This document shows, piece by piece, positions 8,253 through 15,393 of a DNA stretch of 29,059 nt. The position numbers and the translations under genes were made by a program. How positions within the stretch are numbered: the stretch's first letter is position 1; every line of letters starts with the position of its first letter. The stretch is from SYFY01 sp031385325 (GTDB taxonomy: Bacteria; Pseudomonadota; Gammaproteobacteria; Pseudomonadales; Azotimanducaceae). The stretch lies in assembly GCA_031385325.1 (NCBI GenBank), contig JANNBJ010000028.1:1-29059 (forward strand), in the 5' to 3' direction. Under the pieces are notes generated by a model. That model ran no database searches and was not told the origin of the DNA. It saw only the letters and a list, made by a program, of their open reading frames with translations.

Positions 8253-9196
8253 GCGAGCGCGTATCCTTCGTGATGCTCCATGCCGAGGCCGTAACGGGCG
8301 TTGATGGACTTGTTGTCTTCCGCCAGGTTGGACTGACGCAGAACTTCGACTACGTGCTGTCGGGCTTGGACGGGAACGTGTTGGTGTTGCTTTGTCAAGA
8401 TCGGGATCAGCAGGCGTTGGAGCATCATCGGGCGGAAATCAGACAGGCGATTGGTTGCAAGTCTACGCACCAGATCTGCGTCGGACATTGAGGCGTTTTT
8501 TACGGCGTCGAGACCCTCGGCGGATTTGCCCAGGTCAGCGATCGACATGATCGTTTCCAACCGGTTCAGGTGTGATGAGAGATTGCACTGTAGATCTTCG
8601 AACAAGAGCACGTGAACCTTTGCGAATCGTTGATGATAAAGCGCCAGCAGGGCAGAGAACCGGAAGTGTTCCACATTGCAAAAGCTGCGGTTGTCGATGA
8701 AGCGTCGGCTGCGGTTCCACTCATGTTTGCCGTTCAACCACTCGGTCATCGACATTCCCGCGCCGGGCGCAGTCACAAATCGTGCGTCCAGAGGGTGCGC
8801 TATCCAGCCGATTTTGACGTAGTGGTTATACAGTGACAGTAACAGGTCGCGCTGGTTGCGCAGGTACAGGATGATTTCGGCGTCGGGAATCGATTGTGCG
8901 AGGCGGTCGGCGATCATGCTGCGGTTGATGAAGTTGTACGCAGGAAAGCCTGCCAGCAACTCGTCGGAAATGACGAGGGCGGATTTGTCAGCGAAACCTG
9001 ATCGCCAATTTGCAATTCCATCGGCGAATTCGTCCGCGTTCCAGGCGCCATCGAATGCGTACTGCAGCTGGTTGAAGGATATGTTTTCCTGCGTGTAAGG
9101 ACGCCCCAGGTAACCAATTCGGTCATGACGCGCGAACGTGGCCTGCAGAAATGTTGATGCCGTCTTTGGCAGCCCGATGTGCAGGAACAGCTTCAA
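8249..9196 (-). CDS. Sulfotransferase family protein
   Basis: This 315-residue cytoplasmic protein begins MKLFLHIGLPKTASTFLQ. The PKTASTF loop at 10-16 is the 5'-phosphosulfate-binding loop of PAPS-dependent sulfotransferases. A second motif, YLRNQRDLLLSLYNHY with Arg 113 and Ser 121, fits the 3'-phosphate-binding site. It would move sulfate from PAPS to a glycan or lipid hydroxyl. It starts at TTG (9194-9196), with GGAG about 10 nt upstream on the minus strand (9207-9210). It is the first gene of a two-gene minus-strand operon with the GT2-PhyH fusion, so the acceptor is probably the product of that enzyme. The PAPS-making genes are not in the window. Confidence 0.87.
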   Translation of the reverse strand: MKLFLHIGLPKTASTFLQATFARHDRIGYLGRPYTQENISFNQLQYAFDGAWNADEFADGIANWRSGFADKSALVISDELLAGFPAYNFINRSMIADRLAQSIPDAEIILYLRNQRDLLLSLYNHYVKIGWIAHPLDARFVTAPGAGMSMTEWLNGKHEWNRSRRFIDNRSFCNVEHFRFSALLALYHQRFAKVHVLLFEDLQCNLSSHLNRLETIMSIADLGKSAEGLDAVKNASMSDADLVRRLATNRLSDFRPMMLQRLLIPILTKQHQHVPVQARQHVVEVLRQSNLAEDNKSINARYGLGMEHHEGYALA

Positions 9197-9283
9197 TGTT
9201 GTGATCTCCGTTGTGTCGTGTCACGGTATGCTTCGCTATCCTGACGGCTGACCAACGCGCAATCCAGAGTAGAGCAGCCCTGC
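9197..9283. promoter_or_regulatory. Divergent intergenic region between sulfotransferase and GT2
   Basis: These 87 nt separate two genes that run away from each other, so promoters for both must lie here or inside the genes. I cannot point to a confident -35/-10 pair. The only clear signal is the GGAG of the minus-strand gene at 9207-9210. Confidence 0.4.
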
Positions 9284-10243
9284 ATGCGACTCAGTGTAGT
9301 GATATGTACTCGTAATCGAGCCGAGTCCTTGCGACAGGCGCTGCGCTCGATTTCGCAGTGTGAACATCCGCCCGCCGGGGACTGGGAAGTGGTCGTGGTG
9401 GACAACGGGTCAGAAGACCATACACAGGCTGTCGCGACAACCGAGGCTGGAAATTTCGCACTCTCCGTTGTGGAAGAGACCATTCCAGGCCTTTCACATG
9501 CCCGCAATTGTGGCATACGGGTGGCTCGCGGTGACTGGATACTGTGGACGGACGATGATGTCACCGTTAGCGAAAAATGGTTGATCCGCTATTTCGAGGC
9601 AATCTGCAGCCGTTCTGATGCCCAGGCTTTTGGCGGACCGATTCACATCATTCTTGAAGGTCAGCCGGAAGGCTGGTTGATCGATGGGCTGATCAACGTC
9701 AAATCAGCTTTTGCGGGACTTGCAGCAGAAGACATCGGCGATACATTCGCAGCCAATGGCACCGTTCCCTACGGTGCGAACTTCGCGCTCCGACGAGACT
9801 ATCTTCAGAGGATCGGGTTCGATCCGGACCTCGGACGACACCCAAGCTACAGGCTGCGTGGAGGTGAAGAAACGCAGGTCATCCGGCGAGCAGTTCGTGA
9901 TGGCCCAGGTTATTGGCTGCGCGATGCAGCTGTGGCTCACCATATTGATTCGGGTCGTCAGACACGCAGATACCTGCGCGACTACTACTTCAGTTATGGC
10001 CATCGACAGGGGATGGAAATTGCAGAGAGGCTCGTCCGCCGCCATAAGGTGAACGAAATGCTCGTCTCATTGGTCCGTGCACTCAAATCAGAGGCGAGAC
10101 TACTCTTCAACACATCTCCAGACCAGACCACTCTGTGGCTGAAAGATGCGGCTCGTTCGTGGGGTCGTAGTGCAGGGATATTCCATTCACTCATGTCCAC
10201 CCAAAAGACTTCAGTCGCGCTTGGGAGCACGCATGAATGCTAG
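9284..10243 (+). CDS. Family 2 glycosyltransferase
   Basis: This 319-residue GT-A glycosyltransferase starts MRLSVVICTRNRAESL, has VVVDNGSEDHTQ at about 37-48 and the Asp cluster WTDDDV at 89-94. It shares several blocks with the GT2 half of the divergent 6108-8252 gene: ARGxWILWTDDDV, the FGGP segment, GANFA(I/L)R, and L(R/S)GGEE / LSGEES. The two are therefore likely paralogues acting on the same glycan. The C-terminal part is basic and without a membrane span. Its last six codons lie in the first copy of a 20-bp tandem repeat, and its stop TAG (10241-10243) is formed by the first bases of the second copy. Confidence 0.9.
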   Translation: MRLSVVICTRNRAESLRQALRSISQCEHPPAGDWEVVVVDNGSEDHTQAVATTEAGNFALSVVEETIPGLSHARNCGIRVARGDWILWTDDDVTVSEKWLIRYFEAICSRSDAQAFGGPIHIILEGQPEGWLIDGLINVKSAFAGLAAEDIGDTFAANGTVPYGANFALRRDYLQRIGFDPDLGRHPSYRLRGGEETQVIRRAVRDGPGYWLRDAAVAHHIDSGRQTRRYLRDYYFSYGHRQGMEIAERLVRRHKVNEMLVSLVRALKSEARLLFNTSPDQTTLWLKDAARSWGRSAGIFHSLMSTQKTSVALGSTHEC

Positions 10244-10280
10244 GGAGCACGCATGAATGCTTGGGAGCACCCATGAATAG
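10221..10280 (+). repeat. Three tandem 20-bp repeats carrying SD and ATG
   Basis: Copies are 10221-10240 ttgggagcacgcatgaatgc, 10241-10260 tagggagcacgcatgaatgc and 10261-10280 ttgggagcacccatgaatag. Each holds GGGAG followed 5 nt later by ATG, so the ribosome binding site/start module of the next gene is present three times. With only the third copy, the upstream glycosyltransferase would end LGSTHE-stop at TAG 10278-10280, overlapping ATG 10273. That looks like the ancestral junction. Confidence 0.9.
10233..10276 (+). other. Two overlapping 7-codon mini-ORFs in the repeat
   Basis: ATG 10233 opens MNAREHA-stop (TGA 10254-10256), and ATG 10253 opens MNAWEHP-stop (TGA 10274-10276). Each stop overlaps the next ATG in an ATGA junction: the first with ATG 10253, the second with ATG 10273, the probable start of the phosphatase-family gene. 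All three ATGs have GGGAG 5 nt upstream. The arrangement is suited to translational coupling. Whether the peptides are made is unknown. Confidence 0.5.
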
Positions 10281-11877
10281 TGAGCGGCGATTGCTGGTTA
10301 TTGGTCTGGATGGGTTTGAAGAGAGTATTGCCACCAAGCTGATGGCCGAAGGCCGTCTGCCGACTTTGCAACGCCTTTTTCAGGATGGCGCTTACGTTCC
10401 GGTCGATCATGGGAACGCAAAGCGATCAGGACTTGCGTGGGAACACTTTGCCACGGGACTGTCCCCCGACGGCGCGTCACGGTGGTCGGCCGTGTCCTTC
10501 GATCCTGCGACATACCGGTGCACACAGATGCCTACGCAACTGGTGCCTTTTGCCCAGCAGTTGCCTGTTTCGACCGTGGTATTTGATCCACCGTATTTCG
10601 ACCTTCGGCGAGCTCCGGATGTTCAGGGTCTTGTTTGTTGGGGCGCGCACGATCCTGGTACGTCCGCGACTGCGAATCCAGATGGCCTAGCGGCAGAGAT
10701 CGCCGCGAAATTCGGATCGTATCCAGCGCAGTCATTCATCTATGGCTATACCTGGGCGAGTGAAAAACGCACTCGTCAGATGGCCCAGGACATCGTCAAA
10801 GCTACCCGGTTACGTGGCGAGATCGCCAGCTGGTTGTTTGGCGAGCGTCTGCCGACCTGGCAGCTCGGCGTGATGGTGATCAGCGAATTCCACTCGGCGA
10901 TCGAAGCGCTGTGGCATGGCGTGGATGCCGAGCATCCACTGCACCAGCTACCTTCAGCGGCGCCTGCAAGGGAAGGCATCATCGGTGTCTACCTGGCGGT
11001 GGATAACATGCTGGCGCAATTGACCAGTCAGTTCGCGGACAGCAGCTTCCTGCTTTTTTCCATGCACGGCATGGGTGCCAACGACTCCGATGTGTCGAGC
11101 ATGGCTCTGCTTCCCGAAATGATGTACCGACGCCACTTCCATCGACCGAGACTCATCGCCGAAGCCAAAGATCCTGCGGCACTGCCCGTTGTTGGCGAAG
11201 ACGAAAGCTGGAGTGCCCACGTTCGTCGGCAGTTCGAACCGGTGAAACCGCGGTTGCGGGACAAAGTGCTGGAACGGTGGCGCAAATCCACTGGTACAGC
11301 CGTCGAAGAGGATACCGGTAGCGAAGGTCACCCTGTGAGCTGGATGCCCGCTTCATGGTATGCGCCGTTCTGGTCCGAGATGCCGGTATTTGCCCTCCCT
11401 TCTTTCTACGACGGACAACTGCGCGTGAATGTGCGCGGTCGTGAGGCGAAAGGACTGGTTGCGCCTGAGGACTATGACAAGATCTGTCGACAAATCGGCG
11501 AAGAACTCGAACGGTGTGTAAATCCGCGGACTGGCAAGCCGGCAGTAGCGCAGATTATTTACACCCGTCCCAATGCACCATTCGAGATTCAGGGTACCGA
11601 GGCGGACATCGTGATTCTTTGGCGGGACTCACCGTTGGCACTGACGCTGCCGAATGGTGAGGTGATCGGACCGCTGGCGTACCGACGGCCTGGTGGTCAT
11701 TCCGGAGGTGACGGCTGCGCGGTGTGGATCGGCGATGACTTCCAAACGGGTCGGTATCCGCGTGTCTCGGCTTTTGATGTGGTCCCAACGTTGTGTCAGT
11801 ACCTGTGTCAGCGGATACCGCAGCCTTGTGATGGGATCGGTTTTGTCGACGACATTCTGTTCAAAGCAAAAACCTGA
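10273..11877 (+). CDS. Alkaline-phosphatase-superfamily / nucleotide pyrophosphatase-like protein
   Basis: The protein has 534 residues counted from ATG 10273 (GGGAG 5 nt upstream); an in-frame ATG at 10237 would add 12 residues encoded by the repeat. The fold is suggested by LLVIGLDGF with metal-ligand Asp 13, by RSGLAWEHFATGLSPDG with Ser 52 at the nucleophile position, by SEFHSAIEALWHG (Glu 205/His 207), by FSMHGMGAND (His 265) and by GGHSGGDGCAVWIG near the end. In relatives the motif reads SDHGMG; here the Asp ligand is Met 264, so one metal site may be altered. There is no signal peptide or membrane segment, so it is probably cytoplasmic. It follows the GT2 gene directly and may cleave or transfer a phosphate or phosphodiester group in the same pathway. 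Confidence 0.82.
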   Translation: MNSERRLLVIGLDGFEESIATKLMAEGRLPTLQRLFQDGAYVPVDHGNAKRSGLAWEHFATGLSPDGASRWSAVSFDPATYRCTQMPTQLVPFAQQLPVSTVVFDPPYFDLRRAPDVQGLVCWGAHDPGTSATANPDGLAAEIAAKFGSYPAQSFIYGYTWASEKRTRQMAQDIVKATRLRGEIASWLFGERLPTWQLGVMVISEFHSAIEALWHGVDAEHPLHQLPSAAPAREGIIGVYLAVDNMLAQLTSQFADSSFLLFSMHGMGANDSDVSSMALLPEMMYRRHFHRPRLIAEAKDPAALPVVGEDESWSAHVRRQFEPVKPRLRDKVLERWRKSTGTAVEEDTGSEGHPVSWMPASWYAPFWSEMPVFALPSFYDGQLRVNVRGREAKGLVAPEDYDKICRQIGEELERCVNPRTGKPAVAQIIYTRPNAPFEIQGTEADIVILWRDSPLALTLPNGEVIGPLAYRRPGGHSGGDGCAVWIGDDFQTGRYPRVSAFDVVPTLCQYLCQRIPQPCDGIGFVDDILFKAKT

Positions 11878-11912
11878 GCAGCGGCGTACATCACTCCAAA
11901 ACTATTCGGCCA

Positions 11913-12575
11913 TCAACCCAACAGATCGCCCCCCCAACGCTCCAGCATCGCAAACTCATCCACTTGTTTGCGTTTGAGCCTGGAGAGTTGTTTGACCGGC
12001 TTGCCGAGTGGAATCATTGCCGCCATGGCCACATGAGACGGCACACCCAGCAGCTTCTGCACTTCAGATTCTTTACCCACGGCGAAAGTCGTCAGCGTTC
12101 CACCCAGTCCTTCATTGCGTGCGGCGAGCAGGATGTTCCAGACAAATGGATAAACCGATGCGCCTGAAATTACCCCGATACGGTCAAGCTGCGAGTCGAA
12201 CGACGCGACCACTGACAGGTCAACAAAAACCAGCAGCAGGACCGGCGCGTTGATCAACTTGTTGATCAGACCCTGAGGAGGTTCGACCCGGCTGATCTCT
12301 TCCGGTGAAAGCCGGGTCGGGTTGATCGTGTTCCATGGCGCTTCCCCGGCCTGCACCTGAGCCATGTATCGCTGCATGGTTGGGCGGATCAGTGGTCCCA
12401 GCGCCACCCGGGTTGCCGCATCGCGCACGACGATGACTTTCCAACCCTGCCGGTTGCCGCCGCTCGGTGCAAAACGGGCGTGGTCCAGGATGCGCCGGAT
12501 CGCGGCATCCGACACAGGTTCGTCGGTGAAGTCGCGTGCGGCGAAGGTGGTATGCATGACCTCGTACAGATCCAT
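11913..12575 (-). CDS. Nitroreductase family flavoprotein
   Basis: This 220-residue FMN-dependent nitroreductase-fold protein has an N-terminal ARDFTDEPVSDAAIRRIL segment followed by ARFAPSGGNRQGWKVIVV, the family's FMN-binding start. Later come SGASVYPFVWNILLAARNEGLGGTL and VAMAAMIPLGKP, the typical C-terminal half. It probably reduces a quinone, enone or nitro-like acceptor with NAD(P)H. It lies alone on the minus strand, converging with the phosphatase-family gene (35 nt between stops) and diverging from the catabolic operon at 12683. That divergence suggests joint regulation with the operon. Confidence 0.9.
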   Translation of the reverse strand: MDLYEVMHTTFAARDFTDEPVSDAAIRRILDHARFAPSGGNRQGWKVIVVRDAATRVALGPLIRPTMQRYMAQVQAGEAPWNTINPTRLSPEEISRVEPPQGLINKLINAPVLLLVFVDLSVVASFDSQLDRIGVISGASVYPFVWNILLAARNEGLGGTLTTFAVGKESEVQKLLGVPSHVAMAAMIPLGKPVKQLSRLKRKQVDEFAMLERWGGDLLG

Positions 12576-12682
12576 GAAAAGTTCCGGTCGACTGGGATAA
12601 ACGATCCTATCCTGTCCGAGCCTGCCGATGACAGCCTCAAGTTTGGTGGTATTCTCTGTGTCAAATCGGGGGGAGAAAAAAC

Positions 12683-13495
12683 ATGAGTCGGCTTGCTGTT
12701 GAAGGGAACAAATGTGTTGCCTATGAATTTTATCCGGGCCGTGGCCCGACCGTGGTTTTGTCCCATGGCTGGGGTATGAATTCTCGAGCCTGGGATGACG
12801 TTACCGCCGGATTGTGCGACGCAGGTGTTGGTGTACTTGCCTATGATCATCGTGCCTGTGGGCAATCCGACAAGGACTTCAGCGACGTGTCCATTGAAGC
12901 GCTGGGTAGCGATATCGTTGCCCTGTGTGAACACTTGTCACTGCAGTCCGTGGTGTTGAATGGCTGGTCATTGGGTGGTGCTGTCGTGGTTGATGCGGCG
13001 GCCAGACTGGGTCGAAGACTGAAGGGACTTGTCCTCACCGGCGGTGCAACGCCGCGGTACACCCAGGCCAGTGGTTTTCCGCATGGTGGGACACCGGCTG
13101 ACGTGGCCGGCACGGTTGCCGCTTTGCGCGCGGATCGGGTGAACTTCTTATATGGCCTGTATTTCCAGGGTGTGTTCGTCGCACCGGTTACCGACCTCGT
13201 CAAGGAGCACGCGTTTCGTCTGGCGCTGCAGGCAGGGCCAGCAGCCGATGCGTCGCTAGGCGCTCTTGCAACGGTTGATCAGCGCGCGATCATGCAGGCA
13301 CTCAACGTGCCTGCGCTTGTCATCACCGGTGACAAGGACGGTGTTGTGCCTCCTGGAATTGCTGAATTTGCCAGCAAACTGCTGCCTCAGGGACGGCTTG
13401 CGGTGATGCCTGGATGTGGCCATGCACCATTCCTTGAAGATGCACCAACGTATATGAAACTGCTGCATGACTTTATCGGAGGCATTCCGGCATGA
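12683..13495 (+). CDS. Alpha/beta hydrolase
   Basis: This 270-residue alpha/beta-hydrolase has an LSHGWGMNSRAW oxyanion segment, the nucleophile elbow GWSLGG (Ser 96), acid GDKDGVVPP (Asp 219) and GCGHAPFLED (His 247). All three catalytic residues are present. There is no signal peptide, so it is cytoplasmic. It should hydrolyse an ester, lactone or C-C bond. The start ATG 12683 has a strong GGGGGGAG at 12668-12674. It is the first gene of the eight-gene operon and overlaps the next gene by 4 nt. Next to a luciferase-like monooxygenase, it could open an ester or lactone made by that enzyme; that is inference. Confidence 0.92.
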   Translation: MSRLAVEGNKCVAYEFYPGRGPTVVLSHGWGMNSRAWDDVTAGLCDAGVGVLAYDHRACGQSDKDFSDVSIEALGSDIVALCEHLSLQSVVLNGWSLGGAVVVDAAARLGRRLKGLVLTGGATPRYTQASGFPHGGTPADVAGTVAALRADRVNFLYGLYFQGVFVAPVTDLVKEHAFRLALQAGPAADASLGALATVDQRAIMQALNVPALVITGDKDGVVPPGIAEFASKLLPQGRLAVMPGCGHAPFLEDAPTYMKLLHDFIGGIPA

Positions 13496-14508
13496 GTAGA
13501 GAAGTCCGTTTTGGTCTGTGGTACGACTTCCGGAACCCAGCACCCTGTCGATACACCTTCGAAGATCTCTACCAGGAATATCTTAAGCAGATTGTGTGGG
13601 CCGAGCAGCTTGGCTTCGAATCGGTGTGGCTCACCGAGCACCACTTTGTCGAAGATGGTTATACGCCGTCGCCGTTGATCATCGCGGCAGCCATCGGCGA
13701 GTGCACGCGCCGGATGCAGATTGGAACGAATCTCATGCTGTTGCCACTGGCCGATCCTGTTCGGCTCGCCGAGGATGCCGCCAGTCTCTCCATCCTCACG
13801 CGTGGTCGTTTTGATCTCGGGGTCGGGCTGGGTTATCGAGAACTGGAGTTCAACTACTTCAAACGTGATCTCAAACATCGCCCCAGCCTGATGGAAGAAG
13901 GGGTGGATATCATCCGCCAGGCCTGGTCAGGAAAGCCGGTGCGAATGCAGGGCAAGCGTTATCAGATCAATGATCTGCCAGTGCGCCCGGTTCCAGCGGT
14001 CAAACCGAAGATCCTGATGGGAGGTATGGCAGAACCCGCTATCGCGAGAGCGGCTCGTCTGGGTGACGGGTTTCTGTCCACCGGTGGTATCGGTCTCGAT
14101 GTTTACATCAAGGCTCTGGAGGCTCAAGGCAAGGCACGTGCAAGTGGTGCGATCTATGCCGGACACTGGGGCATCATCAGCGCGGATCCTGAAGCCGAGG
14201 CTCGCAAGGTTGCGCCCTACGCGCTGTATCAGACCAACGCCTATGTGGCCTGGGGCGCGTTTGGTCCACCGGACCAGGTTCCGCTGTTTCCGGACGGTGC
14301 AGCGGCACTGCGTGATGGGCTGTATGAGGTCTGGGATGGCGCGCAGGCTGTGCTTGAACTGGTGAGCATGCTCAAGACCTACCCTGAAATCAGGGACGTA
14401 CATTTCTGGGCACAGTTGCCGGGCGAACCCATCGAACAAGGCAGTGCACGCATCGAATACATGGCGACGCAGGTACTGCCTAAAGTGCGTGCAGCACTCG
14501 AAACCTGA
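13492..14508 (+). CDS. LLM-class flavin-dependent oxidoreductase (luciferase-like)
   Basis: This 338-residue TIM-barrel protein of the bacterial luciferase-like family has a family-typical start MSREVRFGLWYDFRNP. It continues with AEQLGFESVWLTEHHF, then RRMQIGTNLMLLPLADPVRLAEDAA and SILTRGRFDLGVGLGYRELEF. These proteins bind FMN or F420 and catalyse oxygenation (Baeyer-Villiger, desulfonation) or hydride transfer; which one applies cannot be read here. ATG 13492 overlaps the hydrolase stop (ATGA), with CGGAGG at 13477-13482. Its place between a hydrolase and hydratase genes suggests oxidation of the same CoA ester or its precursor. Confidence 0.92.
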   Translation: MSREVRFGLWYDFRNPAPCRYTFEDLYQEYLKQIVWAEQLGFESVWLTEHHFVEDGYTPSPLIIAAAIGECTRRMQIGTNLMLLPLADPVRLAEDAASLSILTRGRFDLGVGLGYRELEFNYFKRDLKHRPSLMEEGVDIIRQAWSGKPVRMQGKRYQINDLPVRPVPAVKPKILMGGMAEPAIARAARLGDGFLSTGGIGLDVYIKALEAQGKARASGAIYAGHWGIISADPEAEARKVAPYALYQTNAYVAWGAFGPPDQVPLFPDGAAALRDGLYEVWDGAQAVLELVSMLKTYPEIRDVHFWAQLPGEPIEQGSARIEYMATQVLPKVRAALET

Positions 14509-14524
14509 AGCGGAGAGCCAATCG

Positions 14525-14977
14525 ATGCCCGTTCTGACGCCTGAGGTTCTTGCTTGCATCGGCAGAAAATCCGCACCACGTACTGAAGTGGTGACCCGTC
14601 GAGATCTTCGCAAGTACGCCATCGCCACATCGCAGACGCAGCGCCGATACATCGATGGTGATGAAGCGCCACCGCTGTATCACGTCGCACTCTTCTGGGA
14701 TGTGGTGCCACTTGCCGAGCTTTCCACAGACGGCGTTTCCATCGACAAGCTGCTGCCTAAGTTCCCACTGGAAAAGGCGATGGCCGGTGGGCTCGACATC
14801 AGGTATCACAACCGTATCCGGGCCGGGGATACGTTGATCGGCAACCGCACGCTCACCAATATCTACGAAAAAGAAGGTCGCAGCGGCGCATTGATATTTT
14901 ATGAGGTGGTTCTGGAAGTGACTAGAGAAGACGGCACGCCAGTGTTGACGGAAAAAACCACGAGACTGCTGCGATGA
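14525..14977 (+). CDS. MaoC-type hydratase subunit, N-terminal FAS1-like hotdog domain
   Basis: This 150-residue single hotdog-domain protein starts MPVLTPEVLACIGRKSAPRTEVV. It contains DLRKYAIATSQ, PPLYHVALFWDVVP and GGLDIRYHNRIRAGDTLIGNRTLTNIYEKEGRSG, then VLTEKTTRLLR. This is the non-catalytic-type N-terminal half of two-domain MaoC dehydratases. In the steroid enzyme ChsH2 the same half is fused to a DUF35 domain; here DUF35 is a separate gene (16559). ATG 14525 is supported by GGAG at 14512-14515; a longer in-frame ATG at 14444 would lie deep in the preceding gene. It should form a heteromer with the next gene product, whose ATG overlaps its stop. Confidence 0.88.
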   Translation: MPVLTPEVLACIGRKSAPRTEVVTRRDLRKYAIATSQTQRRYIDGDEAPPLYHVALFWDVVPLAELSTDGVSIDKLLPKFPLEKAMAGGLDIRYHNRIRAGDTLIGNRTLTNIYEKEGRSGALIFYEVVLEVTREDGTPVLTEKTTRLLR

Positions 14978-15393
14978 GTACGCCCCGCGATCTGAACGCA
15001 CTCAGTACCGGTAACAGCCTGCCGGTGACGAGTTACACCCCCGACAACATTCAGCTCTTTTTCTACAACGCCATGCTGTGGAACGCACATCGCATTCACT
15101 ATGACTTGCCCTATGCGACGGAAGTTGAAGGCTACAAGGGGCTGGTCATCGCTGGCCCGATGCTGGGCGACTGGCTGGGTCAGGTGGCTGACAACTGGGT
15201 GGGTGAAGCCGGGATCATTGAGCAACTGGAATACTCCAATCGTCAGGCGTCCTTCATCGGCGAGACGCTGACTGCTGGCGGCACGATCACTGCGATAGAT
15301 GTTCCAGGCCGCCGTGTGTCGTGCGATTTGTTTGTGAAAAACGAGGCTGGGGACACCATTACACCCGGCAAGGCAACCGTGAGGTTTTTCTGA
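14974..15393 (+). CDS. MaoC-type hydratase subunit, catalytic hotdog domain
   Basis: This 139-residue hotdog protein contains FFYNAMLWNAHRIHYDLPYATEVEGYKGLVIAGPMLGDWLG. The HRIHYD segment lies where enoyl-CoA hydratase 2 enzymes carry their catalytic Asp/His block; the His is kept and the Asp position reads Asn. It would add water across the 2,3-double bond made by the acyl-CoA dehydrogenases at 813-3183, together with the 14525 subunit. Similar sequences form the C-terminal half of HTD2-type and mesaconyl-CoA hydratases. It is linked by ATGA overlap to the gene before and by a 1-nt stop/start overlap (TGATG) to the gene after. Confidence 0.88.
   Translation: MSTPRDLNALSTGNSLPVTSYTPDNIQLFFYNAMLWNAHRIHYDLPYATEVEGYKGLVIAGPMLGDWLGQVADNWVGEAGIIEQLEYSNRQASFIGETLTAGGTITAIDVPGRRVSCDLFVKNEAGDTITPGKATVRFF

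Noticed and set aside
10221..10280. CRISPR array for the 20-bp repeats
   Set aside because: The copies are directly adjacent with no spacers, so this is a tandem duplication.
13927..14652. Minus-strand frame of 241 codons across the LLM gene
   Set aside because: It is a shadow of the flavin oxidoreductase and hydratase genes, with no motifs or ribosome binding site.
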